Notes under the pieces: generated by a model | Told to the model about the DNA's origin: nothing | Database searches by the model: none | The model's input: the letters and a program-made list of their open reading frames with translations, nothing else | Program-made: the position numbers and the translations under genes | Part shown: positions 53,841-64,000 of the stretch, piece after piece | How the letters are laid out: every line of letters begins with the position of its first letter | Position numbering within the stretch: the first letter of the stretch is position 1 | NCBI GenBank assembly: GCA_905221605.1 | Contig: CAJNDS010002295.1 | Coordinates: forward strand, 31,001-95,000 | Length of the DNA stretch: 64,000 bases | From: Symbiodinium natans | Taxonomy: Eukaryota > Sar > Dinophyceae > Suessiales > Symbiodiniaceae | Direction: 5' to 3'

Positions 53841-54099
53841 AAACGAATAAATTGAAGGTTTCAGCCAAGGGCTTGTTTGTCAGCTACTGGAACAACTTTG
53901 TACGCACGGCTTAACTTGGTCTTCAAATTATTTAGGATGCAAGCTTGGTGAATTTCTGCTGCGTGCGACCCGGCGGGGAGGGTCCAAAATCCACTTCCTC
54001 ACACTGCCCTTACCCATTGGCTTAAAGGGGTGGCCCGCCAGATATGGCACTTATTATATCGCAGCCTTCGGCGAAACACCCCGCCCCTTACACTGTGCT

Positions 54100-54205
54100 T
54101 ACGGTGGGTTCGGGGGTGGGGGGTGGCATATATATATATATATATTAAATATATACATATATATATATATACAAAAACACGCATATATATATATTTTTTT
54201 TTTTA
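54100..54205. repeat. TA-rich microsatellite
   Basis: TATATATA runs with a poly-T; similar tracts lie at 283-345, 7565-7665, 58680-58700, 59800-59865 and 63327-63400. Confidence 0.9.
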
Positions 54206-54359
54206 GGGTACGGCCCAGGAGTGTGTTAAGAAATTTTATTAATTAAGAAATCTGGACCTGGACCGGCCACACATTTTAAAATCCAGGGCCTCGCGGGCTC
54301 GCCCCAAAAAAATCCGCGGCCTGACTTGATAAGATGCGGGGAAAACCCTAAGCCCCAAA

Positions 54360-54990
54360 CCCGGAAAGGCCCAAAAAAGGTGACTTTTTGTGCCGGGCTC
54401 TTGCGGGGAAGAGGCCCGGCACAAAAAGTCACCTTTTTTGAGGTGCTTGGGGCCGGAAAGGCCCAAAAAAGGTGACTTTTTGTGCCGGGCTCTTGCGGGG
54501 ATGCCGGGCTCTTGCGGGGAAGCCTTTTAGGGCTCAGGGCTCAGGGCTCAGGGCTCAGGGCTCAGGGCTCAGGGCTCTTAGGGCTTAGGGGAAGAGGCCC
54601 GGCACAAAAAGTCACCTTTTTTGAGGTGTTTCAGGCCGGAAAGGCTCAAAAAAGGTGACTTTTTGTGCCGGGCTCTTGCGGGGAAGAGGCCCGGCACAAA
54701 AAGTCACCTTTTTTGAGGTGTTTCAGGCCGGAAAGGCCCAAAAAAGGTGACTTTTTGTGCCGGGCTCTTGCGGGGAAGAGGCCCGGCACAAAAAGTCACC
54801 TTTTTTGAGGAAAGGCCCAAAAAAGGTGACTTTTTGTGCCGGGCTCTTGCGGGGAAGAGGCCCGGCACAAAAAGTCACCTTTTTTGAGGTGCTTGGGGCC
54901 GGAAAGGCCCAAAAAAGGTGACTTTTTGTGCCGGCCTCTTGCGGGGATGCCGGGCTCTTGCGGGGAAGCCTTTAAGGGCTCAGGGCTCAG
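54360..54990. repeat. Array of about six large hairpins
   Basis: The arm CAAAAAAGGTGACTTTTTGT, then GCCGGGC, alternates with its reverse complement GCCCGGCACAAAAAGTCACC, then TTTTTTG. Loops are short (about 14-16 bp around CTCTTGCGGGGAAG). GGCTCAG runs interrupt the array at about 54532-54570 and 54977-54993. Confidence 0.85.
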
Positions 54991-55194
54991 GGCTATCAAC
55001 CCTCGAATAAGAAATATATTTCAGGGTCTGGTTCAAACCTAACTTTCTTATTTCCATTTGGGGTTTTAAGAAATTTCGAAACCCTGGCTGAAAAAGGCAG
55101 ATTTCTTATTAGAAGCCTCAGCCGTAATTTAAGGGCCCTTACATCAGAACCCTTGAAAGGAAGTCAGGGACCATATTGAGGACCCATGAAACTA

Positions 55195-55440
55195 CCCCTA
55201 GACACCTAAACCCTAAAACCCTAAACCCTAAATCCTAAACCCTAAATCTTAAACCCTAAACCCAATGCGGAACCCTTATACCCTGAGGACCAGAGTAAGG
55301 GCCTGTGAAACTACCCTAATTAAACCCTAACCCTGAACCCTGTGAATCAACCCTGAACCCTGAACCCTGAACCCTAAACCCTAAACCCCAAACCCCAAAC
55401 CCTAAACCCTAAACCCGAAACCCTAAACCCTAAACCCCAT
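55195..55440. repeat. CCCTAAA / CCCTGAA repeats
   Basis: Degenerate and clean units with CCCTGAA at 55350-55375. No exon. Confidence 0.85.
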
Positions 55441-55478
55441 ATTAAAGGCCCGTGAAACTACCCTTAGATCAGAGAGCC

Positions 55479-56017
55479 CTACTGCCAACCATGGCGAAAC
55501 CGATCCGACTTGCGCTCGAACATCTTCAGGCTCAGGGCAGGATGTGCATAGGGTTTGGGGTTTAGGGTTTAGGGTTTAGGGTTTAGGGTTTAGGGTTTAG
55601 GGTTGCAACAAAATTTAGCTAGAAGAGGTGGAATCCTGTGCGCTATCCACCAGGATTCTGAAAGCGTTGGAGTGAACGTCAAGGGTGTTTGGGCAGGGGC
55701 GATGTGCTGTTTCAGCTGTTTGGGTGCGTGCTGTTCAGTCGATGCGGTCAACTTTGTGTTTAAGAGCGCCGGATGTGGGGACCGGATGTCCCTTCTGGCT
55801 CCAAGTAGGTGTACCTGGGACCCTATCTACCTACAGTTTAGTAATAACTACCCCGTATAATTTGTAGGCATAACCCAAAAACTGCAGGAAAAAAGTGTCC
55901 CGGGTTTAGGATGTAGTCACTCAGCCCCAGTTCCGTGATTGCTCGACGTGTCTCCGAGTCATTCCCTTCAAACTTGTACATGCCAAACCAGTATATCCCG
56001 CCGGGAACAATTTCACC
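55479..56017 (-). CDS. Two 3'-terminal exons with stop, possibly the end of the repeat-domain gene
   Basis: The exon 56017-55900 encodes GEIVPGGIYWFGMYKFEGND, then SETRRAITELGLSDYILNPG. The exon 55530-55479 encodes LKMFERKSDRFRHGWQ and TAG. Phase 2 is shared at the junction (GG|C). On the minus strand the upstream acceptor is TTTAG|GGT, supplied directly by the last telomeric unit; the donor is GA. The sequence does not resemble the GDRFIQLG repeat, so this may be a C-terminal domain of that gene or a separate gene. Product unknown. Confidence 0.6.
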
Positions 56018-59000
56018 CTAAACCCTAAACCCTAAACCCGAAACCCTAAACCCTAAACTCTAACCGATGAGCTCCACCTCTAAGCGCACACTCAGGCTCT
56101 GTACTGCGCGAAACATCAAATCGACTTCATAAAGGATCCCTTACCCCTAGTTTTGGGGGGTTTAGGGTTTAGGGTTTTTAGGGGGTGTCGTACTTGCTAG
56201 CCCAGTAACCATATGGGGGGGTTGGTTACTTTCTAAGGGTACCCAGAAAAAAGCGGTGAAGGGTACCACTGGGCTGCCAAACCCAACCATCTCTTGGCGG
56301 CACTTAGGAGGGTAGAAAAACATTAAACGTTTAGCTGCCTTATTAAGAAACCCAATAAACCCAAAAAGGCTAAAGATACCCTAAACCCTAAACCCTAAAC
56401 CCTAAACCCTAAACCCTAAACCCTAAACCCTAAACCCTAAACCCTAAACCCTAAACCCTAAACCCTAAACCCTAAACCCTAAACCCAAACCCTAAACCCT
56501 AAACCCTAAAACCAAAACCCTAAACCCTAAACCCTCAACCCTAAAGATCTTGTCCCAGGAGTCTTCCCACCGCGGTGGCTGATGGAGAAGTGACTTGCGT
56601 CGATGGCTGCCATGCGCCAGTCGCCAAATTGCCTGGGTTTAGGGTTTAGGGTTTAGGGTTTAGGGTTTAGGGTTTAGGGTTTAAGTTTTTAACCCAACGC
56701 TCTAAACCCGACAAAAGCCAAAAAACTCCAAACTCTATGAACCCCAAAAAGGCCTAAAAACCCTAAAGCCCTAAAGCCCCTAAACCCCTGAACAAGTAGA
56801 TGTGCATGAGGAATCTACCATCCGTAGGTTTTGAGCAGGGGAACACTCCCCTTCTTATCCAAGGCATTTTCCCATTATCAATGTTTAGGGCTTGGGGTTT
56901 CCGAAATTTAGGGATATTCCATTATCAAGGTTGAGGGTTTCGGGCTTCTGGCCTTTTGGCCCTAAACCCTAAACCCTAAACCCTAAACCCTAAACCCTAA
57001 ACCCTAAACCCTAAACCCCCGGATCATTCACCTGGGAGACTTGGAGCCTGGGGTACGCAACGGATATAGCCTGTGGGCAGAAACAGGTGCCTTCGCACTC
57101 CCCACCAAAGATTCCCAGGGTGTTGAGGTTAAGTTTACCCTAAACCCTAAACCCTAAACCCTAAACCCTAAACCCTAAACCCTAAACCCTAAAAACCCTC
57201 AACCTGAGAATTTAAGAGCCGCAGCCGGGCCACAGGAAGTCGTCTCCCGCCACGACGCCAGGGCAGTTGCCGAAGATCTCCTGGCGGCTGCAGGGGTTTG
57301 GGGTTTAGAGCGTAATGTTCAGGAGCTGCCTGGGTCCTGGAACCAAAAAGCCAGGGTTCAGGGGACAGGGAAAAAGCGCCTTCTGCTTTGAAGTTGCTCA
57401 TGAAGGGATCCTTTCCCTAGAGTCGGAGAATAGGGGTGCCGGGCACGTTTGGGAGACGATCTGAATTTCAGAAAAGTTGAAGCATCTCTGAACTCATTCC
57501 ATATACAGCAATTTCCCAACTTCATGCACCGCATCCTCTAAACAGTGACAGCTCTTCTATCCGTCTCTCACCAAGTCTGCACTCTAATCTGAGTGGACTT
57601 CCTCAAGACTGCACTGCCCTAAACACTATACACTATACACCCTAAACCCTGAAGTTCACAAAGCCATGAAAGGACAAAGAGCTGGTTACCAAGCCTCAAC
57701 ACGGTGCTATGGGTATATAGTTCTCTGAACTAGTGTCTCTTTGGGGTTCTTTCGTACGGCACCCTTGACAGAAGGACCCCAAAAGGGACCCTAGTTTAGA
57801 GAACTACCCAAAGTCGCCACAAGGTCTCCTGAGCCCTAAACCCCAAGCAGGGTTTTTAACCCTAAACCCTAAACCCTAAACCCTAAACCCTAAACCCTAA
57901 ACCCTCCTGGATACCGCCACAGTGCCATTGGGGATAGCGATCCCACAGTCGATGGCTCCAGCTGGCCCCGACGCCTCACAGGGAATCTTTCCTCTCCCAC
58001 ACAAAGGTTTAGGGTTTAGGGTTTAGGGTTTAGGGTTTAGGGTTTAGGGTTTAAATCCCCACACACCCGCCTGGAAATTTGAGACCGTCGCTCCGGTACA
58101 GCTCGTGCACCGCGCCATCCCTGTGACCGATGACGAAGTGGTTTCCATCGACAGCGCCAAGCCGGAAGTTGCCTCTGTCTAGGGTTTAGGGTTTAGGGTT
58201 TAGGGTTTAGGGTTTAGGGTTTAGGGCTTAGGGCTTAGGGCTTAGGGTTTAGGACTTGGCGCCTAAAACCTGACCTAGAGTAACCATGTACCCCCTTGAG
58301 ACGACAGCAAAAGCAGCAACCAACAACTGGGTACATTAGGGTCACCTGGCCCTAAACCCTAAACCCTAAACCCTAAACCCTAAACTTTTCACATTGAGGC
58401 GACTCCAGGGGACTTCAAAAGGAGCTTTGAAAGTAGAAGTGCAAGCACGAAAAAGGGAAGTGGACAAATGAAGTTGCAGTATAAGCATAGACTGGCATCA
58501 AACCTTCACACAATGTGTAAACGCAGAGATGCCGAATGCAACATGTCAAACGTCAAGTCGAAAACGCCAAATGCCAAATGTACATAAGAGTGCAAAAATG
58601 CGATTCTGAACAAACCCATAGATCAAAAGCATATATCTGAAAATATACACGTATGAAAAAAACATATACATAGACACACATATATATATATATATATATA
58701 CAGAAAGTGATGCACTACGGGCCTGAAAGTCACGCACTACGGGCCCGCGTTTTGAGGGTTCGTGTTTTGGGGGGCCAGACACGGCACCAGAAACGTCTGT
58801 GTCTGGAGATGTCTTATGTGATGTAAATGCACATGCAAGATGCATCTTGCGGTGCCCTCGCCTCCCAAAATCGATGCTTCGCTTACATCCCAGCCAGCTC
58901 CTTAAGGTACTTAAACTGCTTACATTGCAATAGTTGCCGTGAACCTCTGAACATTACTTGAACTCTGCAAGGAAATTAACGCCACATGTGGGGAAATCAC

Positions 59001-62000
59001 CAGTTGTTAAACCTTGGCGTTTTCTATTTCCCCAATGCTCGGGTTTGCTTCAACAAATTGAATACTTTAACTGTGGTCTATAAACTATATTCTTTTTTCC
59101 GAATCTTTAAACTTGAGACTAACTTAGGTTGCTTGACGAAGGAACTGTTTCAAGAGTCGAACCAGGGGTCAATCAATTTATCTAAATGGTGTAAAGAATC
59201 TACAAGGGCCTCGGGGATTTACCTATTGCTAACCAATTAATTGAATAAGGTCCCAGGGATCTAACTAGTTTAAAGCATGTGATTCAGGGTCGGCTACACT
59301 ATTTACCATTTGAACCATTTAGACTGTTTGTAAATTCTGGGTAAACCCATTTTCAAAATTGGGAGTTCACCAATTTGCCATGCGAAGCATGTACTAAGTG
59401 AACTTGGCTTCTTCTACCTCCCAGGGCTAACCCTGCACCAGCTTGAACCCTAAACCCTAAACCCTAAACCCTAGACCCTAGACCCTAAACCCTAAACCCT
59501 AAACCCTAAACTTTCGGATGTTTTAAGCTTCGAAACTTGGAGGTTGGTCCATTAAGTAGGGGGTGGCGGGGGGGGTTCCGAAGTATGGGCCCGTGGGTTT
59601 TGTATGGGGTTTCTACGGGGTATAGACGGGTTCCCTAAGGAAGGGTCCACACTAGGGGACCGTATGACTGCCCTCCGAGGGTCTTTTTTCCTCTTTTTCG
59701 CAAGGTTCACTCCCCCAAAGCTTGCGCACGCGAAAAACTTACAAAGTAAAAAGGAGGTAAGCAGAAGATTGAAGATGCACGATATGCGTCTGTAGATGTA
59801 TATGTACATATATATATATATATCTGTATATATATATATACATATTATATATATATATATATATCTGTGTGCTCCCCCTTCCCGCCCCCCCCCCCCCCCC
59901 CCGCCCTTTAACGAAGGCAAGGGAGCATATAAAAGGATCATGTGATTTTCCTTAGGGGCGACTTCAAGACCCAGCCTATAAAAGATAAAACAAGGAAAAC
60001 AACGACAAAGACAAAACATCCCCCAAAGTTCCAGGTTTTTAGAGAATAAAGCTCAAAACTCTACCCTAAGCCCTAGGGTTTAGGGGGCTTAGGGTTTAGA
60101 GGGTTTAGGGTTTAGAGGGTTAGAGGGTTTAGGGGGCTCAGGGTTTAGAGGGTTTAGGGTTTAGCGCTTAGAGTTTACGGACCCAAAACCTAGAATTGCT
60201 TAAGTCGCCCAACCCAGAACTTCCAAACTGGCCTCATGAAGGAATGGCACTTTGAGTCAGGCTTAGGGGCTCAGGGCCTCGGGCCTAGGGCTTTAGGGTT
60301 TAGGGTTTAGGGTTTAGGGTTTAGGTTTTAGGGTTTAGGGTTTAGGGTTTAGGGTTTAGGGCACTTGCGGGGAGATCTGTTCAAAGCCAAGCGTCCAAGC
60401 TGTATGAACCGATCCTCAGTTTGCCGAGGCGGGTCTGGCTGCAGACAGAGAATCTTCTGCCTGTCAGCTAGCTAGGTCGGACCCTAAACCCTAAACCCTA
60501 AACCCTTGAATAGGATCCTTGCGAACCCAAGAAGGGGAAGTAACATAAATAATCTAAAGGTCCTACCTAGTAAGTTTTGTGGGTGGTTCTGTAAGTTAGG
60601 GTTTGGGGTTTAGGGTTTAGGGTTTTGGGTTTAGGGTTTAGGTCCTTCTGTTCAGATACTTTCGGACCCAAAGGGGACCCCAATTTAGAGGACTACTTGG
60701 AGGTTCATGGTACTTATTTAACCAGCTATAACTGTACTTATAACTGTACTTATAAGCCCCTCAAGTGCCGTAATATGGTTATAAGTACGGTTATAAGTTT
60801 GACGTGGTTAATAAAGTACCATGAACCTCCAAGTAACCCCCAGGACTCACGACACCCGTTCGAAACACGACATGGAGCCTGCAAGTTGGGCTCTTGTAGG
60901 ATGACGCTAGGCAGAACCTCCCAAACCCCATAAGTAGGGTTTAGGGTTTAGGGTTTAGGGTTTAGGGTTTAGGGTTTAGGGTCTAGGGTTTAGGGCTTAT
61001 AGACTGAGAAACCTTTGACTTTCACAGCCAACCTCGGAAGAAGAAAAGGTTGCCTTGTTGTTTGCCTCGCGGGAGCCGAGCACTACAACTAAGGGTACTA
61101 CTGGGCGCACTGCACGAGGGTTCACAGGTTTAAGGTTGAGGGTTTGGGGTTTAGGGGTTTAGGTTCCATGATCCCGAATCTCTAAAGCCTCAACTCCTAC
61201 AAAAACAAGAGCCCAAGACCCCACATTCTAAACCCCTAGGCCCCTAACCCCCCCCCCCCCCCAAAAAAAAAAGAACCCTAAACCCACGTTAAACCCTAAA
61301 CCCACATTAAACCCCAAACCCCAAACCCTAAACCCTAAACCCTGAAGAGCGCAGGGCGGGCGTCCCCGAAAGTGACGCCAGCGGCAGGTCCCGCACTCTG
61401 CTTCCATGCGGTCCAGTCCTCGGTTTAGGGTTTAGGGTTTAGGGTTTAGGGTTTAGGGTTTAGGGTTTGGTGTTTAGGGTTTAGGGTTTGGGGTTTAGAG
61501 TTTAGGGATTAAATTAGAGCTTTGTGGCATCCAGGAGGCTGACCGCGGCCCGTTGTGGGTCGTGTCGTCGGAGCGCCAGATGATCATGGTGTGATCTCAT
61601 TAGGGTTTAGGGTTTAGGGTTTAGGGTTTAGGGTTAAGGGTGAAGGGTTAAGGGTGAAGGGTTCGGGGAAAAGGGTTGAGGGTTGAGGGAGGGTTGCGGG
61701 TTGAGGGTAAGGGCCTTACATGAAGTAGGGCTTATATTTCTTGTACCCCCAAAAGGACACCAGGTATATACACTCACCAATATTAAAAAGGAACCTTATA
61801 TACACTCACCAAAAACAGAAATATAAACCCTACTTCATATAGACCCGGGCTTTGGGGTCATAGCGCTTCGGGGTTCGAGGGCTTGTCGGGATTTGGGGCT
61901 TCAGGGCCGTAGGGTTAGAGGGCTCTGCTTGGAGGTTGAGGGCACTAGTTTTCCCCAACTAGAACTGCACCTCTAAGGCCCCGAAGTCCCCTATAGGAAG

Positions 62001-64000
62001 ACGTATAATTGCGCTTATAACCCTAAAACCTAAACCCTAAACCCTAAACCCTAAACCCTAAACCCTAAACCCATGAACCTCCAAGCAGGTCCACGGTGCT
62101 CATATGCCCCTAATTACTCATTGAGCCCGATGTGCCTAGATTGACCAACAGGCCCTGCTAGCAACTAGGTTGCCCAGTAACCTAGGATAGAAAAGGGTGC
62201 CCTTTTTTGCTTAAAGGGGTTTATAGGGGAACCTAGAGCCCCCAAAAAGGGAATAAGGGCACTACTGGGCATCCTAGGCAAACTTCTAGTATGGTTGTGC
62301 TGCCCCTCAACCCTGAACCCTAAGCCCCAAAACGCTTAGTCGCCACGACAAGGACAGGCTTTCAGGGATCCTGGACGCTATAAGCTCTGAACAAGATCCC
62401 TGACTTGTACGCGGGCGGGGGCGGGGAGGGGGGAATTATAGCCGCTGCCCAGGGTCTAGGCTTTAAGCAGGGCATTGGGAGGCTTGGGCGCGGGGCTTTG
62501 GTTTCGGCTGAGGGTTTTGATGGTTTCGGGTTTGGGTTTAGGGGATGACGTTTCTTTGAAGGGGATTGGAGCTGGAGGGATAACCTAGGGAACAGCTTGT
62601 CCCCTCAATCGCGGGCTCATGTGGAGGGTAGCTTCGTCAGGGCCTCATATTTTTGGGCAAACCTACACCCCAGAAGGTAAACCTTGTAGTCTGAACTCTA
62701 CAGCCAATCGCAAAGAAATCCTGGACCCTAATACTCAAAACCCCAGAACCCTATGCCCGAAACCCTAAACCCTAAACCCTAAACCCTAAACCCTAAACTT
62801 GAGATGCATCCCAAGACTCCCTTGTGGGCAAGGCTGAGGTGCTTGTCGTCGATCGCGCCAATCCTGAAGTTGCCTGAGTTGCTGGGGTTCAGTGGCCCTA
62901 AACCCTATAAACCCTAAACCCTAAACCCTAAACCCTAAACCCTAAACCCTAAACCCTAAACCCTAAACCCTAAACCCTAAACCCTAAACCCTAAACCCTA
63001 AACCCTGTAAACCCTAAACGTCCCGGGGCCCCTAGAGTCCACTGGACTGAAGGCCTTCTGGGAGGGGCCCTCGGAGGTAGCTTGCCACCTTAGACAGCCT
63101 GGAAACGGAAAAAGCGGTTTTAGGGTTTAGGGGTTTAGGGGTTTAGGGTTTAGGGTTTAGGGTTTAGGGTTTAGGGTTTAGGGTTTAGGGTTTAGGGCTT
63201 AGGCTTGCCACCTTAGACAGCCTGAAAATGGAAAATGAACCAGCCACAACCCTAAACCCTAAACCCTAAACACTACTACTTGCTTAAGACATGCAAAACT
63301 TTACCGATAATCAGCCCTATGTGACCTATATATATATATATATATATATATTTATTTATTTATTTATTATTTATATTTATATTTTTATTTTTATTTTTGG
63401 GATGTTTGTTTGTTTGTTTGTTTGCTTTGTTGTTGGGGGGGGGGTTCGCAATCAGCCCTATGCGACCCCTACAAGGGGTGTACCAATTAGTAGACAAGCG
63501 GGGCCAATGTATGACAAGCCCTACACCCTGAAACCCACCCCAAATAGTGGGATTCCTTATTAATCAGGACCCCAATAAGGTACCCCTAATGTCGGAAACC
63601 CCCAATATGAGGGTCGGTATAATTATTTATAATATTCCCTTATGGCCCCTGTAGAATTATGCTATAATAACCCCCCAAACCCTATTGTAACTATTCAGGC
63701 TCCGCCATTACGCATCGGGACCCTCATAAGGGACCTCAGGGGTTATTTAGGGTGTATTTCGGGGCTGCCTAGGTATATAGGGACTACATCACGAAAATTG
63801 GGGTGATAGAGGGGAATAAGACTCAGGGTCAATCCTAAACCCTAAACCCTAAACCCCAAACCCCAAACCCTAAACCCCTTAAAATCCCGACATAACGCCC
63901 TGTTGCCGAGCTGGATGAAGCCAGGACCAAAGGTGATGCCGTGGGGGAAGCCGATCGGCTTGTTCCACGCGCCCCAGTCATAGCGCTTCTGGGCTTTGAG
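55900..64000 (-). CDS. Long gene encoding tandem GDRFIQLG / HFSIAH domains (5' end beyond window)
   Basis: Secure minus-strand exons with matching phases: 64000-63907 (RYDWGAWNKPIGFPHGITFG, then PGFIQLG), 62873-62820 (NFRIGAIDDKHLSLAHK), 61595-61540 (DHTMIIWRSDDTTHNGPRS), 61418-61365 (DWTAWKQSAGPAAGVTFG) and 60414-60396 (DRFIQL). Weaker members: 60232 downstream, 58172-58071 (NFRLGAVDGNHFVIGH, then ELYRSDGLKFPG), 57974-57907, 57280-57226 (EIFGNCPGVVAGDDFLWPG), 57070-57032 and 56632-about 56550 (QFGDWRMAAIDASHFSISHR). The chain spells a repeating domain of roughly 65 residues. Donors are GC (63906, 61539), GA (62819, 61364, 60395) and GT (57031), all with AG acceptors. The spaces between exons are telomeric arrays and introner-like elements. 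The family is unknown to me; the repetition suggests a beta-rich structural or binding protein. Whether 56017-55479 belongs to the same transcript is not proven. Confidence 0.7.
56198..56280. mobile_element. Introner-like element, family A, shortened
   Basis: TAGCCCAGTAACCATATGGG to GGTACCACTGGGCTGCC; the left half of the core is deleted. Confidence 0.65.
56382..56545. repeat. CCCTAAA array, about 23 units
   Basis: Lies between the exon 56632-56550 and the exon 56017-55900 of the repeat-domain locus, so it is probably intronic. Confidence 0.9.
57715..57812. mobile_element. Inverted-repeat element, family J
   Basis: TATAGTTCTCTGAACTAGTG and GACCCTAGTTTAGAGAACTA are inverted ends around CCTTGACAGAAGGACCCC. 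A half copy lies at 60648-60692. Confidence 0.6.
58900..59410. other. AT-rich insert of possible foreign or organellar origin
   Basis: Base composition changes sharply. A plus frame from ATG 58986 to 59240 reads MWGNHQLLNLGVFYFPNARV, then CFNKLNTLTVVYKLYSFFRI and further Leu/Lys/Asn-rich sequence. No domain recognised. Mitochondrial origin is a guess. Confidence 0.35.
59430..60180. other. Telomeric run, TA microsatellite, poly-C and GGGTTTAGA repeats, no exon
   Basis: CCCTAAA at 59446-59512, TATATA at 59805-59865, C run at 59885-59902, GGGTTTAGAGGGTTTAGG repeats at 60075-60180. Confidence 0.6.
60703..60833. mobile_element. Introner element, family B
   Basis: TIRs GGTTCATGGTACTTATT and AAGTACCATGAACCTCCAAG with the palindromic core. 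Flanking sequence can be read as coding on either strand, so the sense strand is unresolved. Confidence 0.7.
61730..61848. mobile_element. Inverted-repeat element, family F
   Basis: ATGAAGTAGGGCTTATATTT on the left and AAATATAAACCCTACTTCAT on the right are inverted. A direct repeat of TATATACACTCACCAA lies inside (61763 and 61799). Only one copy in the window. Confidence 0.65.
61935..62085. mobile_element. Diverged family B element with telomeric repeats
   Basis: It keeps CTTGGAGGTTGAGGGCACTA on the left and CCATGAACCTCCAAG on the right. Between them is a diverged core, then about seven CCCTAAA units in the same relative position as in the 17.6 and 22.0 kb copies. Confidence 0.6.
62168..62277. 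mobile_element. Introner-like element, family A (variant TIR)
   Basis: GGTTGCCCAGTAACCTAGGA to GGCACTACTGGGCATCCTAG, closely similar to the 49.2-kb copy. Its ends offer a GT donor and AG acceptor on the plus strand. Confidence 0.7.
62893..63020. repeat. CCCTAAA array, about 17 units
   Basis: Upstream, on the minus strand, of the exon 62873-62820; intronic in the model. Confidence 0.95.
63081..63237. repeat. TTTAGGG array flanked by a 34-bp direct duplication
   Basis: CTTGCCACCTTAGACAGCCT begins at 63081 and again at 63204, and similarity continues for about 34 bp. The array lies between (about 63118-63200). Confidence 0.9.
63556..63715. mobile_element. Element family D (reverse) joined to a family H end
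   Basis: The left part carries AATAAGGTACCCCTAATGTC (family H), then TCGGTATAATTATTTATAAT and AACCCCCCAAACCCTATTGT (family D reversed). It looks like one element inserted next to or into another. Confidence 0.55.

Noticed and set aside
1-64000. Window as a chromosome end because of its telomeric repeats
   Set aside because: Arrays are short, occur in both orientations throughout, and alternate with exons; no terminal array is present at either edge.

Overview
The window is nuclear DNA from a eukaryote, most likely a dinoflagellate. Four things point there: Arabidopsis-type telomeric repeats (TTTAGGG/CCCTAAA) scattered on both strands about every kilobase, many short exons of 19-250 bp, introns that often start with GC or GA instead of GT and end in AG, and many short inverted-repeat elements that behave as introns (introners). 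This assignment is inference. I saw no rRNA, no complete tRNA, no CRISPR array and no prokaryotic gene. Most of the apparent long reading frames are shadows of telomeric or simple repeats.

Layout. 0-3.7 kb: repeats with a few possible exons. 3.7-8.3 kb: a well supported minus-strand gene of at least eleven exons, ending in a Ser/Thr-rich stretch and a hydrophobic tail. One of its introns carries an antisense, degenerate polyubiquitin-like insertion flanked by a 13-bp duplication. 8.3-13.6 kb: repeats plus scattered minus-strand exons. 13.9-22.3 kb: several plus-strand gene ends (stops near 14.27, 14.73, 17.80 and 22.23 kb) and a few minus-strand exons. 25.4-27.4 and 28-35 kb: unique-sequence territory almost free of telomeric repeats, holding an AT-rich island with overlapping small ORFs, a 90-bp tandem repeat that stays open for 320 codons, a 101-103-bp repeat and exon-like pieces that I cannot assemble. 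35-43 kb: mostly telomeric arrays and introner-like elements. 43.3-45.4 kb, 49.3-49.5 kb and 55.5-64.0 kb: minus-strand loci encoding copies of one repeated domain (DW..W / TFGDRFIQLG / NFRIGAID / HFSIAH / IYRSDGT.H.GPR). 50-55 kb: minisatellites, a degenerate satellite and an array of near-perfect hairpins.

Main result. Several families of about 75-220-bp terminal-inverted-repeat elements sit exactly between exons whose reading frames rejoin when the element is removed. The clearest case is 17591-17771 (GT-AG). Telomeric repeats also lie in introns, and in several places the TTTAGGG unit itself appears to supply the splice site (TTTAG as acceptor, GTTTAG as donor). Repeats of the 43-64 kb domain family are split by introns at positions where a paralogous repeat at 49.3 kb is uninterrupted, which suggests recent intron gain. 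All exon models here are hand-built from reading frame, phase and paralogy; none has transcript support.
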